Origin: a virus
Virus record (IMG/VR): IMGVR_UViG_3300031840_000354
Coordinates: 1-20,122 of that record
Direction: 5' to 3' (one strand)
Length of the DNA: 20,122 bases
The position numbers and the translations under genes are program-made. The notes beneath the pieces were generated by a model. The model did not search any database. It saw nothing but the letters and a program-made list of their open reading frames with translations, and had not been told where the DNA came from. Each line of letters begins with the position of its first letter. The stretch's first letter is position 1. Positions 12,680 through 18,312 of this stretch are shown here, one piece after another.

Positions 12680-13072
12680 ATGATATCAGGCAGAAGGCCA
12701 CCACGATCACCCTTTGATACATTTTTTGAGATGATCTCTCCGCCTGGTAGCAGCAAGGGATTTTATCAACCAAGACAGCGTGCCTTTGGTGGTGGACCAT
12801 CTCCTGTAAGTTATGCTGCGGCAAAAGAATACAAAGAAATTGTGGGTGAAGAATTTAAAGGTGAAACTTTAGCTCCAACCCAAGATGATTTAGCAAAAGA
12901 AAAGTTTGCGTTGGAGGAAAAGGAAGCGATTGAAAGAGAGAGGGTAGCGAAAGAAAAGCTAGCAGAAACACAAACTAGAATTGAAGAACGCAAGCGTATG
13001 CAAGCTAGACGAGCTGCGGCTCAAAGGCGAGCTACATTATTTCAAATGACAGGTGCAAGATACAGAGTATAG
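12680..13072 (+). CDS. Hypothetical coiled-coil protein
   Basis: The 130-aa product has a Pro/Gly/Phe-rich N-terminal part (S-P-F-D-T-F-F-E-M-I-S-P-P-G) and, from about residue 65, a long highly charged helix rich in Glu, Lys, Arg and Ala that should form a coiled coil. It ends T-G-A-R-Y-R-V. It begins 3 bp after the preceding gene, and its TAG overlaps the AGGAGG ribosome-binding site of the next gene. No family is recognised. Position and composition fit a small virion-associated or assembly protein. Confidence 0.62.
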   Translation: MISGRRPPRSPFDTFFEMISPPGSSKGFYQPRQRAFGGGPSPVSYAAAKEYKEIVGEEFKGETLAPTQDDLAKEKFALEEKEAIERERVAKEKLAETQTRIEERKRMQARRAAAQRRATLFQMTGARYRV

Positions 13073-13080
13073 GAGGATGT

Positions 13081-13233
13081 ATGCCAAAAGTTATAGGTAA
13101 AGATGGGAAATCAAAAATGTTTCCGTATACAGGTAAAGGGATTGCTCAAGCCAAAGGTTATGCAAAAGACACTGGCGGCAAGTTTGTAATGGGCGGTATG
13201 AAAGACAACTTTAAAAAGAAGAAGGGCAAGTAA
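13081..13233 (+). CDS. Small basic protein (50 aa)
   Basis: ATG 13081 is preceded by a strong AGGAGG (13071-13076). The 50-aa product is Lys/Gly-rich: M-P-K-V-I-G-K-D-G-K, F-P-Y-T-G-K-G-I-A-Q-A-K-G-Y-A-K, T-G-G-K, and a basic C-terminus K-K-K-K-G-K. The F-P-Y-T-x-x-G-x-A-x-A-K pattern recurs, as far as I recall, in small proteins of marine phages. The function is unknown; DNA binding or packing inside the head is possible. It ends with TAATG, sharing a base with the next mini-gene. Confidence 0.7.
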   Translation: MPKVIGKDGKSKMFPYTGKGIAQAKGYAKDTGGKFVMGGMKDNFKKKKGK

Positions 13234-13283
13234 TGAAAAAGAAGAAAGGATATGGTGGCGGTAAAAAGCCAGGCAAAAAATGA
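13233..13283 (+). CDS. 16-aa lysine/glycine-rich mini-gene
   Basis: ATG 13233 overlaps the preceding TAA (TAATG) and the TGA at 13281-13283 overlaps the next ATG (ATGA). The peptide is MKKKKGYGGGKKPGKK. Precise coupling at both ends and a basic composition like its neighbours suggest it is translated, at least as a bridge that carries ribosomes from one gene to the next. The AAGAAGGGC upstream includes a modest Shine-Dalgarno match. It is too short to establish coding by sequence alone. Confidence 0.45.
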   Translation: MKKKKGYGGGKKPGKK

Positions 13284-13465
13284 AACGCAAGTTTAAGCCT
13301 GTACCTAAATCTAAGAAGGGTGTACCTTTAAAGTATTTAGCAGGAGCCAAAAACAAATCTAAGCGTGAGAGTGAAATCTTACGCACTAGACGATTGTACC
13401 GTAAAGGTTTATTATCAGCAGAGATGATGGATCAAATTAGCAAGGAGAGAGCAGGTGGCAGGTAA
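13280..13465 (+). CDS. Small basic conserved phage protein (61 aa)
   Basis: The product starts M-K-R-K-F-K-P-V-P-K-S-K-K-G-V-P-L-K-Y-L-A-G-A-K-N-K, then a helical part, R-E-S-E-I-L-R-T-R-R-L-Y-R-K-G. The F-x-P-x-x-K-x-x-x-G-V-P-x-K-Y-L-x-G pattern is one I recall from small proteins near the portal gene of marine podoviruses, with no known function. It is very basic. It begins on an ATGA overlap with the 16-aa frame and its last codons contain the ribosome-binding region of the next gene. Confidence 0.7.
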   Translation: MKRKFKPVPKSKKGVPLKYLAGAKNKSKRESEILRTRRLYRKGLLSAEMMDQISKERAGGR

Positions 13466-13661
13466 ATACCCAAGTAGTTATACTGCTAAATTCAGTAAAT
13501 CCACACTTGATAAAGTGTATAAGCGTGGACTGGGTGCCTATTATTCATCAGGTAGTCGTGGTGTGTCTGCACACGCTTGGGCAATGGGTAGAGTACGATC
13601 TTTTGTGACAGGTAAAGGTGGTGCAAGAAAAGCAGATGCTGATTTAACGAGGAAAACATAA
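13455..13661 (+). CDS. DUF5824-like small protein
   Basis: The start is GTG at 13455, supported by AGGAG 7 bases upstream. The 68-aa product contains V-Y-K-R-G-L-G-A-Y-Y-S-S-G-S-R-G-V-S-A-H-A-W-A-M-G-R-V-R-S-F and ends with A-D-A-D-L. The R-G-x-x-A-Y-x-S-S-G-S-R and W-A-M-x-R-V-x-S-F motifs match what I know as DUF5824, found in phages and large DNA viruses. The function is unknown. The first 11 bp overlap the preceding gene, and its TAA overlaps the portal ATG by one base (TAATG). Confidence 0.75.
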   Translation: MAGKYPSSYTAKFSKSTLDKVYKRGLGAYYSSGSRGVSAHAWAMGRVRSFVTGKGGARKADADLTRKT

Positions 13662-15229
13662 TGGCAAAAGTACCAGTCAATCAAATTATTAAACGCTTTA
13701 ACGCAGCAAAAGTACGCAAAGATCAATGGGAATCTGTCTATGAAGATTGTTATCGTTTTGCTTTGCCGAACCGTAACTTATATGAAGGTTATTTTGAAGG
13801 TAAGACGGTTGGTCAAAACAAAATGGCAGATGTATTTGATAGCACAGCGATTAGTTCAACCCAACGATTTGCTAATAGAATACAATCAGGTTTATTTCCA
13901 CCACAAACTAACTGGTGTAGATTAGAACCTGGTAATGATATTCCAGACAAAAATAAAGGTGAAGTACAAGAAGTCTTAGATGCTTACTTAGATAAAATGT
14001 TTAGTGTCATTCGTACTTCTAACTTTGATTTAGCAATGGGTGAATTTTTATTAGATCTTTGTGTAGGCACAGGTGTAATGTTAATTCAAGAAGGCGATGA
14101 GATGACACCAATTCGCTATACTTCTATTCCAATGTATTTAGTTTGTTTTGAAGAAGGTGCAAATGGTCAGGTAGAAAATGTCTATCGCAGACTTAGACTA
14201 AAAGCAGAACAAATTTTAATACAGTTTCCTGACGCTAAACTTAATGAAACTTTAAAACAAAAAGTAAAAGACAACCCAATCGAAGAAATAGATTTTTTAG
14301 AATCTACGATTAAAGATTTAGAAACAGGTCATTATCATTATCAAATTATATATCAGCAAGAAAAATTTGAATTATTAGATCGTAAAATGAAATACAGTCC
14401 TTGGGTAGTATCCAGATATATGAAAGCCGCAGGCGAAGTCTATGGTCGTGGACCATTAACGGTGGCAATACCTGATATCAAAACTTTAAATAAAACCAAA
14501 GAATTATTATTGAAAAACGCATCATTATCTATTGCAGGTGTATATACCGCAGCAGATGATGGGGTACTCAATCCAAATACCGTAGTATTGAAACCAGGTG
14601 CAATCATACCTGTAGCTAGAAATGGTGGGCCACAAGGTGAAAGTCTAAGACCTTTATCTCGTAGTGGTGATCCACAGTTATCACAAATTGTGATTGACCA
14701 ATTACAAATGTCAATCAAGAAGATATTGTTAGATGAATCTATCCCAAGAGATGATATGTCAGCACGAAGTGCAACTGAAATACAGCAGCGTATTCAAGAA
14801 CTTGCACAGAATTTAGGTAGTGCGTTTGGCCGTTTGATTACTGAGGTAATGACACCGATTGTACAAAGAACTTTACAGATTATGGATGCTCAAAACTTGA
14901 TTGAGCTACCTTTAAAAGTTAATGGTTTAGAAGTTAAGATCAAACCTGTTAGTCCGATTGCTCAATCACAAAACAATCAAGACATTAACAATGTAATACA
15001 GTTTGCTCAAATCGTTGCACAACTCGGTCCTGAAGGACAAACCATTTTAAAAATTGGTAAGATGGCAGATTACATTGCAGAAAAACTTGGTATACCTGCG
15101 GACTTAACTAATAGTGAAGAAGAACGAGCTATCATTGTTCAACAAACACAAGAACTTATCCAACAACAAGCGGAAGCTGAACAGGCAATGCAACAACCAG
15201 CAGAAGCACCAACTGAGGAGCAAATATGA
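13661..15229 (+). CDS. Portal protein / head-tail connector (T7 gp8-like)
   Basis: The 522-aa protein matches the head-tail connector family of T7-like phages. It has W-E-S-V-Y-E-D-C-Y-R-F-A-L-P-N-R-N near the start, D-S-T-A-I-S-S-T-Q-R-F-A-N-R-I-Q-S-G-L-F-P-P, then Y-G-R-G-P-L-T-V-A-I-P-D-I-K-T-L-N, D-D-M-S-A-R-S-A-T-E-I-Q-Q-R, and a Gln/Glu-rich C-terminal tail. Twelve copies form the ring at the capsid vertex through which DNA passes, to which the tail tubular protein A binds. The length is typical. It is coupled to its neighbours by TAATG upstream and ATGA downstream. Confidence 0.92.
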   Translation: MAKVPVNQIIKRFNAAKVRKDQWESVYEDCYRFALPNRNLYEGYFEGKTVGQNKMADVFDSTAISSTQRFANRIQSGLFPPQTNWCRLEPGNDIPDKNKGEVQEVLDAYLDKMFSVIRTSNFDLAMGEFLLDLCVGTGVMLIQEGDEMTPIRYTSIPMYLVCFEEGANGQVENVYRRLRLKAEQILIQFPDAKLNETLKQKVKDNPIEEIDFLESTIKDLETGHYHYQIIYQQEKFELLDRKMKYSPWVVSRYMKAAGEVYGRGPLTVAIPDIKTLNKTKELLLKNASLSIAGVYTAADDGVLNPNTVVLKPGAIIPVARNGGPQGESLRPLSRSGDPQLSQIVIDQLQMSIKKILLDESIPRDDMSARSATEIQQRIQELAQNLGSAFGRLITEVMTPIVQRTLQIMDAQNLIELPLKVNGLEVKIKPVSPIAQSQNNQDINNVIQFAQIVAQLGPEGQTILKIGKMADYIAEKLGIPADLTNSEEERAIIVQQTQELIQQQAEAEQAMQQPAEAPTEEQI

Positions 15230-15486
15230 GCTGGGATGAATTAAGTTTATTAGATGAACAAGCTATTGAACATAAAGAATTTATTAATGTAGTTGAGTTA
15301 AATCGGCTATACGCAAGAGTTTTTAATACCGAAGATGGACAGAAAGTATTAAAACATTTAAGAGCTGTCACTATTGAACAACCAACTTTCATTCCTGGCG
15401 AATCTGCTAGTTATGGATATTGTAGAGAAGGACAAAACTCAATGGTAAGAGAAATTGAAAAACGCATAGAGAGGGCAAGAGGATGA
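15226..15486 (+). CDS. Bbp19-like small structural protein
   Basis: The 86-aa product contains L-Y-A-R-V-F-N-T-E-D-G-Q-K-V-L-K-H-L-R and Y-C-R-E-G-Q-N-S-M-V-R-E-I-E-K-R-I. The F-x-x-x-D-G-x-x-V-L-x-x-L and R-E-G-Q-x-x-x-V-x-x-I patterns are those of small phage structural proteins related to Bbp19 of Bordetella phage BPP-1, often found beside portal or scaffold genes. The role within the virion is not settled. It starts and ends on ATGA overlaps, so it is probably made in step with portal and scaffold. Confidence 0.72.
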   Translation: MSWDELSLLDEQAIEHKEFINVVELNRLYARVFNTEDGQKVLKHLRAVTIEQPTFIPGESASYGYCREGQNSMVREIEKRIERARG

Positions 15487-16331
15487 GTGAAGAAAATCAA
15501 GCAGTAGAAAGTCAAGCGACTGAAAACGAAGGTTTATTAGATCAAGGTATTGAAGAAGTAAGAGAAGAAGAACAAGCACAACAAGATGCAAATCCTGAAG
15601 TGATTGAAGATGTCTTACGCAAAGATCCAGAAGAAGTAGATACAGCGATTGCTGCTGAAGGTGAAGAAGTTGAATACGACAGACCAGAGTATTTTCCTGA
15701 AAAGTTTTGGAATCAAGAAGAAGGTCCAGATATTGAAGGCTTGGTAAAATCTTACAAAGAAATGGAAAAAAACTTTTCTCAAGGCAAACACAAAGCACCA
15801 GAAACATATGATGTATCGTTTGCTGAACAATCTGGCATACCTCAAGATGATCCTTTACTAGAGAGATTTCAAGGTTGGGCTAAAGACCACGGAGTAAGTC
15901 AAGCAGCATTTGAAGCATTGGCTAAAGATTATATTGATATGGAGATGTCATCTTTAGAACAATATAAGGTGGATGTGCAAGCTGAAAAACAAAAGCTAGG
16001 GCCTGATGCAGATCAAATTATCAAATCAACCGCACAATGGGCAAATGGTTTATTTAGCAAAGGTGTCTTTAACGAAGAAGAACTAGAAGCATTTAAAGGT
16101 GCTGCTGGTACTGCGGCAGGTGTTAGAGCCATACAAAAACTTAGAAGGTTTTATGGTGAAGGTAATATACCAACTGCACAACCAAGCGATGAAGGCGTAC
16201 CAACATTAGATGAATTATATGCAATGGTTGGAACTAAAGAGTACAAAGAAGATATTAATTATCGTAACAAAGTACAAAAATGGTTTAAACAGCGTGTGCC
16301 TGACAATCCTAACGAAGATTATATTTTATAA
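15483..16331 (+). CDS. Capsid scaffolding protein
   Basis: The 282-aa protein has an extremely acidic N-terminal third (residues 1-75, rich in Glu and Gln), then Y-F-P-E-K-F-W-N-Q-E-E-G-P-D-I-E-G-L-V-K-S-Y-K-E-M-E-K, A-P-E-T-Y-D-V, predicted helices, and a basic end W-F-K-Q-R-V-P. Scaffolds of short-tailed phages (T7 gp9 role) share this form: acidic and helical, with a basic C-terminus that contacts the coat protein. The P-E-K-F-W and K-S-Y-x-E-x-E-K motif is common in marine phage scaffolds. Its place directly before the capsid gene supports the call. Confidence 0.8.
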   Translation: MSEENQAVESQATENEGLLDQGIEEVREEEQAQQDANPEVIEDVLRKDPEEVDTAIAAEGEEVEYDRPEYFPEKFWNQEEGPDIEGLVKSYKEMEKNFSQGKHKAPETYDVSFAEQSGIPQDDPLLERFQGWAKDHGVSQAAFEALAKDYIDMEMSSLEQYKVDVQAEKQKLGPDADQIIKSTAQWANGLFSKGVFNEEELEAFKGAAGTAAGVRAIQKLRRFYGEGNIPTAQPSDEGVPTLDELYAMVGTKEYKEDINYRNKVQKWFKQRVPDNPNEDYIL

Positions 16332-16342
16332 AAAGTTGCAAT

Positions 16343-16495
16343 CTTCTTAGTTTTAATTACACTATACCGTAAGGATAACAGTTTTCTGCCCTTGACTGCT
16401 TAGTAGCACGGAGGTAGGCGAACCTACAAGTAAGAAGCCCAAATGGACAACTTCAAGCGATAAAATATTAACTTATTGTAATATGGAGTAACAAT
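16343..16495 (+). promoter_or_regulatory. Structured leader upstream of the capsid gene
   Basis: The 164-bp gap before the capsid gene has no convincing frame but several complementary segments. They are GTAGG-CGAA-CCTAC (within 16413-16427), TGCT-TAGT-AGCA (within 16397-16408), CTTGA near 16391 with TCAAG near 16453, and CTTCTTA (16343-16349) with TAAGAAG (16431-16437). GGAG then lies 7 bases before the capsid ATG. This composition differs from the AT-rich surroundings and looks like folded RNA. It may tune translation or stability of the highly expressed capsid message. The fold is by eye and unverified. Confidence 0.5.
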
Positions 16496-17338
16496 ATGAG
16501 TACATCAATCAGTACAAGTTTTGTCACTATATTTGATGCTGAAGTCAAGCAAGCGTACCAAGAAGATCGTAAACTTGCTGGGACAACTCGTGAGAGAGCA
16601 GGAGTACAGGGCAATACTTATAAATTTAATAAACTAGGATCAGGTGTTGCGAATTTACATATCGCACAATCTGATGTTACACCATTGAATTTAACACACA
16701 CACAAGCTACAGCTACAATGTCAGACTACAATGCTGCTGAATATTCAGATATATTCACAAGTGGTAAAGTATTATTTGACGAAAGAGCTGAACTTGTTAA
16801 AGCACTTTCAATGGCTATCGGTCGTAGAATGGATCAATTAGTAATTGATGCGTTAGACGGTGCTGGTACATCTTTAACAGTATCTAATGATATTGGTGGA
16901 ACTGACACTAACTTAAATGTTGATAAAGTGTTATCTGCTAAGAAACTTATGGATGCACAAGGCGTACCTGCTGAAGATAGATATTTCTTATGTCACGCAA
17001 ACAATATGGCGGCTTTTCTAGATGAAACAGATGTTAAGTCTTTTGACTTCAACACATCAAAGGCTCTTGCTGTAGGTACTGTGAATGACTTCCTTGGCTT
17101 TAAGTTCATTATGATGGGCGATAGAGATGAAGGTGGTTTAGCAGTTGATGGTTCGCTTGACAGAACTTGTTTAGCTTGGCACAAAAATGCTTGTGGTTTA
17201 GCTTTAAATATGGACAGAAAAACAGAAATTAACTATGTTGCTGAAAAAGCATCGTTCTTAGTGAACTCTATGTTTTCTGCTGGAGCTGTTGGTATTGATA
17301 CCAATGGTATTGTTGAAATAACTTGTCGTGAATCGTAG
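16496..17338 (+). CDS. Major capsid protein
   Basis: The 280-aa protein has the features of short-tailed phage coat proteins of the HK97 fold. F-V-T-I-F-D-A-E-V-K-Q-A-Y-Q comes at the start, followed by an early E-R-A-G-V-Q-G-N-T-Y-K-F loop. A-L-S-M-A-I-G-R-R-M-D-Q-L-V-I-D-A-L marks the spine helix, then comes L-S-A-K-K-L-M-D-A-Q-G-V-P, and the protein closes with G-A-V-G-I-D-T-N-G-I-V-E-I. Hundreds of copies would form the icosahedral shell around the scaffold. The length is at the short end for this fold. It has its own leader and a good GGAG site, is followed 10 bp later by a decoration-like gene, and a strong terminator closes the pair. Confidence 0.87.
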   Translation: MSTSISTSFVTIFDAEVKQAYQEDRKLAGTTRERAGVQGNTYKFNKLGSGVANLHIAQSDVTPLNLTHTQATATMSDYNAAEYSDIFTSGKVLFDERAELVKALSMAIGRRMDQLVIDALDGAGTSLTVSNDIGGTDTNLNVDKVLSAKKLMDAQGVPAEDRYFLCHANNMAAFLDETDVKSFDFNTSKALAVGTVNDFLGFKFIMMGDRDEGGLAVDGSLDRTCLAWHKNACGLALNMDRKTEINYVAEKASFLVNSMFSAGAVGIDTNGIVEITCRES

Positions 17339-17348
17339 GAGGTAACTA

Positions 17349-17633
17349 ATGGCTTATTCAACTGATGGATTCGGTGCGTTAGCTGGACAAGGTAGATCTG
17401 GTGATTTACCAGCTTTATATGTCTACACAACTACCGATGCACACACTGCTGTTGATGCTAGTGGATACTTCAACACTCTTTCAGATACTTTGAAAGTAGG
17501 TGATATGATAATGGTCCACGGTTCAACAGGCGGAACAAGAACAGTAACAATGCACATTGTTGTATCTAACGCATCTGGAGTAGTAGATGTGTCTGACGGT
17601 ACAGTAATCGGTGTGGTAACTGATTCTGACTAA
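17349..17633 (+). CDS. Probable head decoration or capsid-associated protein
   Basis: The 94-aa product is beta-rich and Gly/Thr/Val-rich: L-Y-V-Y-T-T-T-D-A-H-T-A-V-D-A-S-G-Y-F, L-K-V-G-D-M-I-M-V-H-G-S-T-G, T-M-H-I-V-V-S-N-A-S-G-V-V. The D-A-x-x-x-V-x-A-x-G-Y-F and V-G-D-x-I-x-V patterns are frequent in small proteins encoded beside phage capsid genes. A role on the head surface or as a small fibre base is likely but not proven. AGGAGG lies 6 bases before the ATG, the strongest site in the region, so it is probably made in large amounts with the capsid. Confidence 0.65.
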   Translation: MAYSTDGFGALAGQGRSGDLPALYVYTTTDAHTAVDASGYFNTLSDTLKVGDMIMVHGSTGGTRTVTMHIVVSNASGVVDVSDGTVIGVVTDSD

Positions 17634-17645
17634 GTAATACAAAGT

Positions 17646-17674
17646 TGCCCTGTTTCGGCAGGGCATACTTTTTT
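17646..17674 (+). terminator. Rho-independent terminator after the capsid/decoration pair
   Basis: TGCCCTG (17646-17652) and CAGGGCA (17659-17665) form a perfect 7-bp GC-rich stem with a 6-base loop, followed by TAC and six Ts. It lies 12 bp past the decoration gene stop. Partial termination here would make head proteins more abundant than tail proteins. Confidence 0.9.
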
Positions 17675-17685
17675 AAGGAGATTGT

Positions 17686-18312
17686 ATGGCAGCAGGAGAT
17701 ACTAAACTTACCATTTGTAATGATGCACTCTTGATGCTAGGTGCAGCAGAAATGACCTCATTTACTGAAGGTACAGATTCTGCAAAAATATGTGACCGTT
17801 TATACGATGACTTAAAAAAGTATATATTATCTATTTATCCTTGGTCATTTGCTAAAAAGAAAGTACAACTAGCAAGAACCAGTGATACACCAAACACAGA
17901 ATGGTCTTATGCGTATGCGTTACCTGCGGATATTATTGGCACACCTAAAGCTCTGTTTCAAACATCAACAGCAGGTGCATTGCCACAAACTGAATTTGAA
18001 TTATATTATATTGACCAACAAAGATTATTGACAGATTACGAAACAGTTTACATTGACTATGTAGCAGATGTTGACGAATCAAGATTTCCAGAGTTTTTTG
18101 TTTATATGTTACGCCACGCATTAGCAGCAGACTTTGCAGAACCATTAACAGATCAAATTACTAAAGCAGATTATTTTAGAGCTTTAGCATTTGGCAGTCC
18201 TGCTGAAAATGGTAGAGGTGGCTTATTTAGACAATGCACACAAGCTGATGCACAAGGACAAAGATCACAACAATTAGGCAATAATAGTTTTGATTTAATT
18301 GAGGTACGATAA
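17686..18312 (+). CDS. Tail tubular protein A (T7 gp11-like adaptor)
   Basis: The 208-aa protein starts with the pattern of this family: L-T-I-C-N-D-A-L-L-M-L-G-A-A, then A-K-I-C-D-R-L-Y-D-D-L-K-K-Y-I-L and Y-P-W-S-F-A-K-K, followed by W-S-Y-A-Y-A-L-P-A-D, Y-I-D-Y-V-A-D-V and F-V-Y-M-L-R-H-A-L-A-A-D-F-A. In T7, gp11 forms a dodecameric ring that joins the portal to the tail nozzle. The length matches the family. AAGGAG lies 5 bases upstream, directly after the terminator. The TAA overlaps the next ATG by one base. Confidence 0.9.
   Translation: MAAGDTKLTICNDALLMLGAAEMTSFTEGTDSAKICDRLYDDLKKYILSIYPWSFAKKKVQLARTSDTPNTEWSYAYALPADIIGTPKALFQTSTAGALPQTEFELYYIDQQRLLTDYETVYIDYVADVDESRFPEFFVYMLRHALAADFAEPLTDQITKADYFRALAFGSPAENGRGGLFRQCTQADAQGQRSQQLGNNSFDLIEVR

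Noticed and set aside
15439-15807. Leu-rich leftward frame of 122 codons opposite the scaffold gene
   Set aside because: It is the antisense reflection of the Glu/Gln-rich scaffold N-terminus, has no ribosome-binding site, and opposes the whole operon.
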